Shown piece after piece: positions 18,243 through 26,411 of a stretch of 64,000 nt of DNA (the first letter of the stretch is position 1; each line of letters starts with the position of its first letter). Source of the DNA: Deltaproteobacteria bacterium (GTDB lineage Bacteria > Desulfobacterota > Dissulfuribacteria > Dissulfuribacterales > QOAL01); the NCBI GenBank assembly GCA_026986785.1, contig JALSNW010000049.1:1-64000 (forward strand), in the 5' to 3' direction. Under the pieces are notes generated by a model. That model searched no databases. It saw only the letters and a program-made list of their open reading frames with translations, and was not told the DNA's origin. Made by a program: the position numbers and the translations under genes.

Positions 18243-18409
18243 ACCAGGATTATGCGCTTCAAACGTCCGCAGAAGACAATTTCTTTTGAATTCTTCCAGG
18301 GTTGATATACATCTGATCCCATTGTGTTCTTACCTAAAAATACCAAGGGACACCTAAGGTGCCATCTGCCTTAAACCTTTGACAGGCTTGTGAGCTGTAT
18401 AATCCAGGT
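18243..18409 (-). repeat. interspersed TIR element, copy A (MITE-like)
   Basis: 167 bp between CCAGGATTATGCGC and its imperfect inverse GCTGTATAATCCAGG. The element is flanked on both sides by TACAAA, a possible target duplication. Read on the minus strand it carries the shared internal blocks CAAGCCTGTCAAAGG and GGGATCAGATGTAT, then AAAGAAATTG. It fills most of the 441-nt gap between the PBP gene and the glycine-zipper gene; the rest of the gap shows no gene. Confidence 0.65.
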
Positions 18410-18606
18410 ACAAATATTGCTTTTAAAAAATTGCAAGTAATGCCAGAAGGGCTGGGTTAAGACTTGGACATATCACCAGCTTGGTGTTATTTTTATCATT
18501 GGCTCTCCAAGGGTATTGCCCAAAGCCATTGCGGGCTTGAAGCCACTGATATCGACAACAACCTGGTTCTGAACAAAACTTTTTAAGATCAACAGGAGGT
18601 CTATAG

Positions 18607-19005
18607 ATGAAAAAGAAACCCATCCTATTTTACGCCATGTTATCCGTGATACTTCTCTCAGGATGTGCCAGCCAGACCGGTTGGCAACCCACCGTGGACC
18701 CATACAACGATCCCAGGGCTGCGTACATAAATCAAGACCTTGTGGAATGCAAGATGCTCGCCGAGAGGGTATCTGGATATACACCTGGAGAGACGGCGAA
18801 AGGGGCCCTCATCGGGGGAGCGATTGGCGCTGCCGCAGGGGCTGCCATAGGTGCTGCAACAGGTGCCCCTGGAAAAGGTGCAGCAATTGGCGCTGCCGCA
18901 GGTGGAATAGGAGGTGGCACTTACAAGGGCATGGATGCCGAACAGAAATACAAAAATGCATATATCAGATGCATGAAACAAAGGGGTCATAACGTCTTGA
19001 ACTGA
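18607..19005 (+). CDS. glycine-zipper outer-membrane lipoprotein
   Basis: This 132-residue lipoprotein has a signal peptide ending in lipobox LSGC (Cys20). The middle (about residues 66-105) is a Gly/Ala zipper with repeated GGAIGAAAGAAIGAATG-type heptads, as in the Rick_17kDa/YMGG-like families that pack into or against membranes. The C-terminal part has two further Cys (ECK and RCMKQRG) that could form a disulfide. A strong AGGAGG stands 7 nt before the ATG and a perfect terminator follows, so it is monocistronic. The likely role is envelope structure or stress; nothing more specific is visible. Confidence 0.88.
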   Translation: MKKKPILFYAMLSVILLSGCASQTGWQPTVDPYNDPRAAYINQDLVECKMLAERVSGYTPGETAKGALIGGAIGAAAGAAIGAATGAPGKGAAIGAAAGGIGGGTYKGMDAEQKYKNAYIRCMKQRGHNVLN

Positions 19006-19028
19006 CCCATGGCGAGACCAATCTTCCC

Positions 19029-19050
19029 AGGGGCCATTGGGCCCCTTTTT
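19029..19050 (+). terminator. Rho-independent terminator after the glycine-zipper gene
   Basis: Perfect 7-bp stem AGGGGCC / GGCCCCT with an ATTG loop and a T5 tail, 24 nt after the stop codon. Confidence 0.85.
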
Positions 19051-19095
19051 AGTGCCGATTTCAACTGGATAGTACATTGATTTTTATTTTGCCTG

Positions 19096-19124
19096 TTTAA
19101 AATTCTACGAAAAGATGCTATAAT
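19096..19124 (+). promoter_or_regulatory. sigma-70 promoter of carD
   Basis: TTTAAA (19096-19101), 17 nt, perfect TATAAT (19119-19124). It sits directly after the terminator of the preceding gene and about 60 nt before the carD start. Confidence 0.65.
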
Positions 19125-19186
19125 CAGTAAATTTTTTGAGAAATAACCAAAAAATTCAGGACTCAGGAGGAAATAAATCTTAGGCC

Positions 19187-19726
19187 ATGTTTAAAGTAGG
19201 TGATCTGGCAGTTTATCCTGCCCACGGTGTTGGACTTATTGAGGCTATTGAAGAAAAAGAGATCGGAGGATCGACCCTCGTCTTCTATGTCATGAGGATA
19301 TTGGAAAATGACATGAAAATAATGATTCCAAAGAACAACACCGAGACCGTAGGCCTGCGATCCATAATATCCAAAAAGGATGTGGAGAGAGTCTATTCCA
19401 TCCTTGAGGAAAAGGATATCAAATTCACCCCTCAGACATGGAACCGTAGATACAGGGAATACATGGAGCGTATCAAGACTGGTTCTATCTTTGATCTTGC
19501 TGCCGTATTGAGGGATCTCTATATACTCCAAATGGACAAACCCCTTTCCTTTGGTGAAAGAAAGATGCTGGAGACTGCCAAGGCCCTCCTGGTAAAAGAA
19601 CTCTCCATAGCGAGAAATAGGGAAGAGGAGGATATCGAAAAGGGTATAGAGTCCATCTTCGGCGTAGAGGCTGTCCAGACCGAACCAGCCCCTGAGATGC
19701 TACTGGAGATGAAGACCGACATTTAA
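19187..19726 (+). CDS. CarD/CdnL-family transcription regulator
   Basis: This 179-residue protein begins FKVGDLAVYPAHGVGLIEAIE, the Tudor-like RNA-polymerase-binding module (RID) of CarD/CdnL proteins. It is followed by an all-helical C-terminal domain from about residue 75 (RRYREYMERIKTGSIFDLAAVLRDLY...LSFGERKMLETAKALL). Family members bind the beta subunit of RNA polymerase and stabilise open complexes at housekeeping promoters, with no sequence-specific operator. It has its own promoter; the rluD-type gene follows closely, so the two are probably cotranscribed. Downstream of the zinc-free RID there is an acidic tail rich in Glu. Confidence 0.93.
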   Translation: MFKVGDLAVYPAHGVGLIEAIEEKEIGGSTLVFYVMRILENDMKIMIPKNNTETVGLRSIISKKDVERVYSILEEKDIKFTPQTWNRRYREYMERIKTGSIFDLAAVLRDLYILQMDKPLSFGERKMLETAKALLVKELSIARNREEEDIEKGIESIFGVEAVQTEPAPEMLLEMKTDI

Positions 19727-19743
19727 GGGTTGGTATAGCAGAC

Positions 19744-20733
19744 CTGAAGTCCATCGAGTCTACCAACAATAGGAAGACCTCCTTAAAAAGGATAGAACTC
19801 CAGGTTGGAGAGGGAGCAGAGGGTCTGCGCCTTGATAGATACCTGGCACTAAATATCCCTGATCTATCGAGGAGTAGAATCAAGAACCTCATAGAACAAG
19901 GAAATGTAGAGGTCTCTGGTGCCAAACATATCAAACCTGGCAAGAGGTTATCCCTGGGGGACAAGGTCTCCATCCTGATCCCCCCTGCCCAACCCCTGGA
20001 CCTAATTCCTGAGCAGATCCCCTTAGACTTGGTATATGAAGATTCGCATTTGGCAGTAGTCAACAAGCCAGCTGGCATGGTGGTACATCCGGGGGCAGGA
20101 AATGACACAGGCACTCTGGTGCACGCCCTCCTGGCATCCTGTAAAGACCTTTCTGGTATTGCTGGGAAATTGCGTCCTGGTATCGTTCACAGGCTCGACA
20201 AGGATACGAGTGGACTCATGGTTGTGGCCAAGACCGACATGGCCCACCATTGCCTTGTGGACATGTTCAAAAAAAGGATCATTGAAAAACGCTATCTTGC
20301 AGTGGTGCAGGGGAGGTTCCAGGACTCCTTAACTATTATAGATCTACCAATTGGAAGAGATCCTCGAAAAAGGACCAACATGCATGTTGACCACAGACGT
20401 GGCCGTCCTGCTGTGACGAGCTTTCGCGTGGTTGAGCACCTGGGTCCATACCAGTTACTGGAGGCCTTGCTACATACTGGCAGAACCCATCAGATCAGGG
20501 TCCATTTGAGCCACATGGGGCATCCCATCCTTGGTGACAAGAAATATGGCGGTCCAACCCATCTCAGAGCCCCAAGCGGCAGGGAGATAGCAATCAAGAG
20601 ACAAATGCTCCATTCATATCTACTCCAATTCCACCATCCAGTAACAGGTGAAAGGATCTACCTCGAGGCACCGTTACCCGAGGACATGGAAGATATCCTC
20701 AGATTCCTTCGCTGCCACTACGACGACCAATAA
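19744..20733 (+). CDS. rluD: RluD-type 23S rRNA pseudouridine synthase, non-canonical start
   Basis: The protein has an N-terminal S4 domain (GLRLDRYLA, SRSRIKNLIEQGNVEVSG, GDKVSILIPP) and a catalytic domain with GIVHRLDKDTSGLMVVAK (catalytic Asp) and GRTHQIRVHLSHMGHPILGDKKYGG. It converts uridines of helix 69 in 23S rRNA, by family. No ATG, GTG or TTG precedes the S4 domain in this frame. The first standard start is TTG 20029, which would delete it. The frame is open back to the TGA near 19692. CTG 19744 gives 329 residues, the usual size; ATA 19735 with AAGGG 5 nt upstream is an alternative. A sequencing frameshift near the end of carD cannot be excluded. Confidence 0.88.
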   Translation: MKSIESTNNRKTSLKRIELQVGEGAEGLRLDRYLALNIPDLSRSRIKNLIEQGNVEVSGAKHIKPGKRLSLGDKVSILIPPAQPLDLIPEQIPLDLVYEDSHLAVVNKPAGMVVHPGAGNDTGTLVHALLASCKDLSGIAGKLRPGIVHRLDKDTSGLMVVAKTDMAHHCLVDMFKKRIIEKRYLAVVQGRFQDSLTIIDLPIGRDPRKRTNMHVDHRRGRPAVTSFRVVEHLGPYQLLEALLHTGRTHQIRVHLSHMGHPILGDKKYGGPTHLRAPSGREIAIKRQMLHSYLLQFHHPVTGERIYLEAPLPEDMEDILRFLRCHYDDQ

Positions 20734-20764
20734 GAAGGCATGCCTGAAGAGCGAAAATGCCTTG

Positions 20765-23239
20765 TCAGAGGCCCATCCATCCCTCAAGATATGTGGCTAT
20801 TTTTATCTCCCCTTCTCTGGATATCCTCACGTCAATGGTACCGTCGATATCTGTTCTGAAAACAGTAATACCGAGCCTCTCATACCTTTTTAGCACCTTT
20901 TTGGATGGGAGATGAAAGGAATTCTTATAGCCACATGAACAGATTGCTATGAGAGGATGAACCGCATGCAAAAACATCTTACTACTCGAAGATGTGCTCC
21001 CGTGATGGGGCATGACCATTATCTCTGATGATAGAAGGCCAGAGGTTGACTCCCTTCTCTCCCTCCACTTGTCGATATCTCCTGTAAGCAAGACATGCCT
21101 GCCATTAAAACCGATCCTCAATACTAAGCACCTTGCGTTCCTGGACATCTTTCCAGGACAAGACTGACACGGCAAGACATCTAAAGATAGATCCCTGTCA
21201 ATGGATAGAGTGAGCCTATGATCCCACATCCTTATGGGTATTGCCTTCTCCTTGGCAAGCCTCAAGACCTCCCAATAGGCATCGAGGCCTGGGTTAGTGC
21301 CTTGTCCAAGCCATAACTGGCCTACCTGAAACTGTCGCAAAAGGGCGGGTACCCCTCCTATATGGTCCCTTTCTGGATGGGAAACCGCCAGTATGTCGAT
21401 CCTTTTTATGCCGAGCCTCCTGAGATAAGGGGCAACCACAGATCCCCCCACATCAAAGCCATTCAGCCCCCCTGCATCAGCCACCATGGTCCTGCCATCA
21501 GGAAACTGTATCACCTGACAAAGGCCCTGTCCTACGTCCACCACATGAAAGAAGAGACTGTTTGGATTGGCCTCTTTATATATCTTATAGCCGGTTACCA
21601 TGAGAAAAGATGCTGCGATTACAATGGCCATATTCTTGAACGATCTCTTTGTCACCAGTGGCAAGACGAGAAACAAGGCCGTAAGAATGCATAGCTGGGC
21701 AATTGATGGAGGCAATATATGAGTATTTATCCCCTGGATCTGGGATGAGAGTTGAACCAATTTGACAAGACAGGACATGGCCCAATCGGCACACATCCAC
21801 ATGGGATTTGGCAAACCAGGAAGGAGCCAGGAAAACATGAGGCCAAGAAAAAGGGTGGGGAGAATGGCAAATTCCGTCAGAGGCACGGCTGCCATGTTGA
21901 ATGGGACGGCCAAGAAGGCAAATCTCTGGAAATAGAAGGCTACAAGGGGGCTGGCCAACACAAAGGCGGCACAACTTATGGCAATGAGTTCTTTGAACCA
22001 TCTCGATGGACGGCCCCCAGAAAATTTCAATAGGCCATAAAAATGGATCAGAAAAAACACTATGAAAAAGGAGAGCTGAAACGAGATGTCGAAGAGATAG
22101 AATGGGCTAAGCAACAGCAGGATAAGTGCGGCAAGCGCAAGGCAGTTCTTAAGGGCTGCAGGTCGATTGAGAAGCATGGAAAGACCAAAGACCAGAACCA
22201 TGAAAAAGGCCCTCAGGCTTGATGGAGAAAATCCTGCAATGGCCGTATAAACCAGGCATGCCCCTACTGCGCTCCAATATGAAATAATACGGACATTGAA
22301 ACGGAGCAAGATCCACTGACTAAATCCTAAAAAGAATCTCACCACTCCTGCTGCAAAAAGGGCTATGATGGCCATGTGCAAACCAGACACGGCAAGGATA
22401 TGGCCAAGCCCTGAGGCACCAAAGTCCTGTCTCAGATCATGTTGGAACCATGCCCTTTCTCCAGTAAGCACTGCCATTGCCACTGCCCGCGATCCCCCAT
22501 CCCGGAAAAAACACGAAATCTCCCTCATGATTGCGTGCCTCAATCTTTGCACAAATAGTTCCACGCCAAGGCCAGGAGACAAGCTGTCTTCTTTGGATCC
22601 CACTACAAACTTCAAGCCGCTGCTACACCAGCCCCTTACCATGATCTTTCTTATCAGCCACCAGTTCTCGAAATCAAAGGAGCCGGGGGTCTTGAAATTT
22701 CTCACCCTTCTGAGCCTGGCTGCAAATCTAACCACTGTACCTGGTTCGATCTCACGCCAATCCACTCCGCCAAAGGTAACGGCAAGAATTTCATCCACGG
22801 GATGGCTCCCAAAGGGAGTTTCTGTTGCATAAACAAGCATCTGGGTCTTACAGGCATTCTCCACTGGAACCGGGGCTGTCAATACAAGACCTGTAAATAC
22901 ATGCTCTCCCCCCTTGTCAGCCAGAGACAAGAGCACCCTTTGGTTCTGGGAGATTCGTTGATACGTCTCCCTCTCATGAAAGACCCCCAGGGAAAACCCA
23001 AGGATCAGTGATCCAATAAGACATGAGAGACGTAGGCCAGTGATACGAAATCCGTTGCCTTCCCTGGAGAGGAAAAAAGGGATGGAAAAAAAGAAGATAC
23101 AAAAGAGGATGAAAAGCCAGATCCAGATCAGATCGAGCCTATCAAGCCCATCGATTCCCTTGGAATAGATGATGCCTGCGGCAAAAGGCAATATCAGCAG
23201 GAGTAGAGGGGCAGGCTCGTGCCTTATTTGATCATTCAC
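20765..23239 (-). CDS. comEC: ComEC/Rec2 DNA internalisation protein
   Basis: This 824-residue protein has the three-part ComEC plan: N-terminal helices with the DUF4131/OB-like region, the competence domain (LGHILAVSGLHMAIIALFA, GFSPSSLRAFFM), and a C-terminal metallo-beta-lactamase-like domain from about residue 560. The last contains FHVVDVGQGLCQVIQF, VSHPERDHIGG and PHHGSTSSSS. In natural transformation it forms the channel that passes single-stranded DNA through the inner membrane. It lies 17 nt behind the DUF2141 gene and so is the third gene of the nrdJ run. Other competence genes are not in the window. Confidence 0.94.
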   Translation of the reverse strand: MNDQIRHEPAPLLLLILPFAAGIIYSKGIDGLDRLDLIWIWLFILFCIFFFSIPFFLSREGNGFRITGLRLSCLIGSLILGFSLGVFHERETYQRISQNQRVLLSLADKGGEHVFTGLVLTAPVPVENACKTQMLVYATETPFGSHPVDEILAVTFGGVDWREIEPGTVVRFAARLRRVRNFKTPGSFDFENWWLIRKIMVRGWCSSGLKFVVGSKEDSLSPGLGVELFVQRLRHAIMREISCFFRDGGSRAVAMAVLTGERAWFQHDLRQDFGASGLGHILAVSGLHMAIIALFAAGVVRFFLGFSQWILLRFNVRIISYWSAVGACLVYTAIAGFSPSSLRAFFMVLVFGLSMLLNRPAALKNCLALAALILLLLSPFYLFDISFQLSFFIVFFLIHFYGLLKFSGGRPSRWFKELIAISCAAFVLASPLVAFYFQRFAFLAVPFNMAAVPLTEFAILPTLFLGLMFSWLLPGLPNPMWMCADWAMSCLVKLVQLSSQIQGINTHILPPSIAQLCILTALFLVLPLVTKRSFKNMAIVIAASFLMVTGYKIYKEANPNSLFFHVVDVGQGLCQVIQFPDGRTMVADAGGLNGFDVGGSVVAPYLRRLGIKRIDILAVSHPERDHIGGVPALLRQFQVGQLWLGQGTNPGLDAYWEVLRLAKEKAIPIRMWDHRLTLSIDRDLSLDVLPCQSCPGKMSRNARCLVLRIGFNGRHVLLTGDIDKWRERRESTSGLLSSEIMVMPHHGSTSSSSKMFLHAVHPLIAICSCGYKNSFHLPSKKVLKRYERLGITVFRTDIDGTIDVRISREGEIKIATYLEGWMGL

Positions 23240-23256
23240 ATGGACTACTAACCATT

Positions 23257-23787
23257 CTACCTTGCCTGGATCCTGACGAATGTGACCTTGCCTGCCTCTA
23301 CGGTGAATCTCACCGCGTCGAAGTCTGGAGGCCCCAGGCCTGGCAAGACATTGTTGGAAAAACCGTATTGCTCCCTGGGAAGCCCCAAGAACCTGTCGAA
23401 TTTGTTGTTTTTGTTGGTATCATGGTACATCATTATCGCATATTGGCCAGGGTACAAGTCAGCAAACTCCACCGTTGCATTTGAACTATCGATTTCCACT
23501 GCGGCAGACCTTATAGGATCCGTCCTCTTGTCATAACTCTCCTTGGAATCGTACAGGGCAACACGCAATATTCCCTTTGGTGGATCAAGGCCTATAACCT
23601 TAACTATAACAGCACATAGACCAAAGCCGTGTTTTGTCATGGCCTTGTCCCCCCAGGGACTTAGAGCCCCGGGGCCAAATTCCCCTCCGCCCCCTACACT
23701 TGGAGCAACTGACAGAGCGGACATGAGCAGCAGAAACAATATAAGGGCTAAGACAGCCCTGGATAATCGCCCGATACGACAAAACAT
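23257..23787 (-). CDS. DUF2141-family exported protein
   Basis: This 176-residue protein has a signal peptide (VLALILFLLLMSALSVAPS) and a beta-sandwich of the DUF2141 type. The blocks are KGILRVALYDSKESY, FADLYPGQYAIMMYHDTNKNNKFD and GLPREQYGFSNN. The DTNKNNKFD loop looks like a calcium-binding or dockerin-like loop. The family is periplasmic or secreted and has no assigned enzyme activity. It sits 25 nt behind nrdJ and 17 nt before comEC on the same strand. Confidence 0.85.
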   Translation of the reverse strand: MFCRIGRLSRAVLALILFLLLMSALSVAPSVGGGGEFGPGALSPWGDKAMTKHGFGLCAVIVKVIGLDPPKGILRVALYDSKESYDKRTDPIRSAAVEIDSSNATVEFADLYPGQYAIMMYHDTNKNNKFDRFLGLPREQYGFSNNVLPGLGPPDFDAVRFTVEAGKVTFVRIQAR

Positions 23788-23812
23788 ATATTACAAAATG
23801 GCCTGTTCCAAC

Positions 23813-26038
23813 TCAGCTACACTTGGAAAATCCACATGACCTACAGAGCAGGCAGCCTTCTTCCATCTCCAGGACAGCTCCACAGTCAGGGCAGGCCATG
23901 GCGGATTGTTCTTTTACCTTTATCTCGACATTTGCCACAGAGGCCAGTACCTTGGCCATTGCATCTGGACAGGACAGGATCTGTTTCCCATCCACCCAGC
24001 TTGGTGAAGGACACCTGATGCCAGAAAGCTGTCTTATTATAGCCTTTGGGCTCACGCCTGAACGCAGGGCCAGAGAGATGAGCCTGCTTTCTGCCTCGAT
24101 CTGGCAGGCCGCGCATCCGCCAGCCTTGCCCATCTGGGCAAATACCTCGCAAAAATCATGCTCGTCCCAATTGACCGTCACATATAGATTGCCACAACCC
24201 GTTCTCACCTTCTCCGTGACCCCATGAGTCCTAAGCGGCCGCGGTCTGGGGGCTATCTTTCCATTTGGTGCACAAACACATTCGGGCTCAGAAGATGCAA
24301 CAGTCTTTTTCTTTTTGAGGTTTAAAACCTGTACAGGCCTACTGCCGTAACGATATATGGTTATCCCCTTAAGGCCCTTTTCCCATGCCAGCATATATGC
24401 CTGCCTGACATCCTCTTCGGTAGCCTCTTCTGGAAAGTTGATGGTCTTTGAAACTGCATTGTCAGTGGACTCTTGAAAAGCGGCCTGAATAGCTATGTGC
24501 TCTGCTGGGCTAACATCCATGGATGTTATGAATATCTTCTTTAGGTCCTGGGGGACCTCTTCTATGTCTTGGACAGAACCAGATTCTGCTATCTTCTCCA
24601 TGAGTTCCTGACTGTAAAGCCCCCTTTCCTTCATTGCCTCTACAAACAAGGGATGGGCCTCTACGAGTTCGCTTCCATCCAGTACCTTGCGGATGTAACT
24701 CACAGCAAAAAGGGGCTCTATGCCACTTGAAGCACCTGCTATAATACTAATTGTCCCCGTTGGGGCAATGGTAGTGGTGGTGGCATTTCTCATGAATGGC
24801 GTTTCAGCACTGTCGTAAATGCTACCCGTGTAGGCCGGAAAGTTGCCTCGCTCCTTGGCCAGTGCAGCAGAGGCCTTTTTGGATTCATCTTCAATGAAGG
24901 TCATTATTCGCCGGGCAAGATCCACAGCTTCATCTGAGTTGTAGGGGATGCCTATAGAGATGAGCAGATCGGCAAAACCCATGACGCCAAGGCCGATCTT
25001 CCTTGTCTTCCTGGTCATCTGCCTGATCTCTTCCAAGGGAAACTTATTGGCATCTATTACGTTGTCCAGGAAGTGGACCCCTTCCCATATTATCTCCTTG
25101 AGTCCTGAAAAATCGATCTTTTTATCCCTGGTGATAAACTTACCCAGGTTGATGGAACCAAGGTTACACGATTCATAAGGAAGAAGGGGCTGTTCTCCAC
25201 AGGGATTGGTGCTCTCTATCTCACCAAGCTCTGGGGTAGGGTTGTAGCGGTTGATACGATCAAGGAAGATAATCCCTGGCTCTCCACTTGCCCAGGCAGA
25301 ACGTATTATCTCTGAAAGTACCTCTGATGCCGGCAGCCTTCTGACCTCCTTTCCGGTTCTCGGATTTATGAGTGCATAGCTCTCACCATGTCCAGCCGCC
25401 TCCATGAACCTCTCGGTCAAGGCCACGGATATGTTGAAATTGTTCAGCCTGTCTGTCTTGGTCTTGGCAGTAATGAATTTTTCGATGTCAGGATGATCTA
25501 CCCTGAGGATACCCATATTGGCTCCCCTCCTGGTACCACCCTGTTTGATAGTCTCTGTTGCCACGTCAAAAATGGTCATAAAGGATATGGGCCCACTTGC
25601 CACGCCGTGAGTGGTTTTCACGATATCGCCCTCAGGACGAATCCTGGAAAAGGAAAAGCCTGTCCCTCCCCCGCTCTTGTGTATCATGGCCGTATGTTTG
25701 ACTGCCTCGAATATGCTCTCTATGGAGTCGTCGATCGGGAGGACAAAACAGGCAGAAAGCTGACCAAGAACCCTGCCAGCATTCATTAGTGTTGGGCTAT
25801 TGGGCATGAACCTTAGCTCGATCATCATCTTGTAGAACCGATCTGAGACCGCCTTTATATCTGCATCTTTGTCATAAAGCCTGTCTGATGCTGCAACAAC
25901 ATCTGCCACACGCCTGAACATGTCTTCAGGGGTCTCGATCACCTTACCTTGCTCGTCCTTCCTGAGATATCTCCTTGCAAGCACCACCAAGGCGTTGTTA
26001 CTAAGGGGTAAATTTGTGCGAGGAAGTTCCTGTTCCAT
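23813..26038 (-). CDS. nrdJ: vitamin B12-dependent ribonucleoside-diphosphate reductase (class II)
   Basis: This 741-residue enzyme makes deoxyribonucleotides using adenosylcobalamin, so it works with or without oxygen. Visible motifs are QLSACFVLPIDDS (active-site Cys), GGGTGFSFSRIRP, TRRGANMGIL, the NPCGEQPLLPYESCNLGS catalytic loop and PTGTISIIAGASSGIEP. The C-terminal 150 residues contain the extra domain of NrdJ with Cys pairs (GCAACQIEAES) and a zinc-ribbon-like tail CPDCG...CLLCRSCG that may relay electrons. It is the first gene of the nrdJ-DUF2141-comEC run. No class I or III reductase is in the window. Confidence 0.96.
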   Translation of the reverse strand: MEQELPRTNLPLSNNALVVLARRYLRKDEQGKVIETPEDMFRRVADVVAASDRLYDKDADIKAVSDRFYKMMIELRFMPNSPTLMNAGRVLGQLSACFVLPIDDSIESIFEAVKHTAMIHKSGGGTGFSFSRIRPEGDIVKTTHGVASGPISFMTIFDVATETIKQGGTRRGANMGILRVDHPDIEKFITAKTKTDRLNNFNISVALTERFMEAAGHGESYALINPRTGKEVRRLPASEVLSEIIRSAWASGEPGIIFLDRINRYNPTPELGEIESTNPCGEQPLLPYESCNLGSINLGKFITRDKKIDFSGLKEIIWEGVHFLDNVIDANKFPLEEIRQMTRKTRKIGLGVMGFADLLISIGIPYNSDEAVDLARRIMTFIEDESKKASAALAKERGNFPAYTGSIYDSAETPFMRNATTTTIAPTGTISIIAGASSGIEPLFAVSYIRKVLDGSELVEAHPLFVEAMKERGLYSQELMEKIAESGSVQDIEEVPQDLKKIFITSMDVSPAEHIAIQAAFQESTDNAVSKTINFPEEATEEDVRQAYMLAWEKGLKGITIYRYGSRPVQVLNLKKKKTVASSEPECVCAPNGKIAPRPRPLRTHGVTEKVRTGCGNLYVTVNWDEHDFCEVFAQMGKAGGCAACQIEAESRLISLALRSGVSPKAIIRQLSGIRCPSPSWVDGKQILSCPDAMAKVLASVANVEIKVKEQSAMACPDCGAVLEMEEGCLLCRSCGFSKCS

Positions 26039-26128
26039 ACGCTATTCTGCTGCCTCCCAAAAAGATTAATTGAAAAAACGACGACGATATTCTACAAGAT
26101 ATAGTTATTTGCTATTTGGATAATCATA

Positions 26129-26157
26129 TATTTAGTGAATCCATCGACTTTTGTCAA
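26129..26157 (-). promoter_or_regulatory. candidate promoter of nrdJ
   Basis: On the minus strand, TTGACA (26157-26152), 17 nt and a weak -10 TAAATA (26134-26129) stand about 90 nt before the nrdJ ATG. No cobalamin riboswitch is seen in this leader. Confidence 0.45.
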
Positions 26158-26271
26158 CACGATTGGGGCAAGGGCCTCGGCTGAATCCCAAGACTGCTGA
26201 CCAAGCCCAACCCAGCCCTTGAGATCCATGAAACAAGGGCCATGGCAGGCGTGCTGTGGAGAATTTATAAA

Positions 26272-26338
26272 CCCGGATTATGCACTGCATACCCTCCGCC
26301 GCGCATCTTCGACAAACTTAAGAGCTGCATAATCCGGG
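26272..26338 (-). repeat. interspersed TIR element, copy B (internally deleted)
   Basis: 67 bp with perfect 13-bp terminal inverted repeats CCCGGATTATGCA / TGCATAATCCGGG, flanked by ATAAA on both sides. On the minus strand it keeps the CAGCTCTTAAGTTTGTCGAAG block of the family but lacks the central GGGATCA block. It lies in the 373-nt gap between divergent nrdJ and cysS; the rest of the gap holds their promoters and no gene. Confidence 0.7.
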
Positions 26339-26411
26339 ATAAAAGCACTTTAAAAAATTATCTCTGGAATTTATGATAGGCATTTCAGAGGCAAAAATAT
26401 ATGGAGGCATC

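Noticed and set aside
20735-20763. Hairpin AAGGCAT/ATGCCTT between rluD and comEC
   Set aside because: The loop is long and no T-run follows on either strand, so it is not listed as a terminator.
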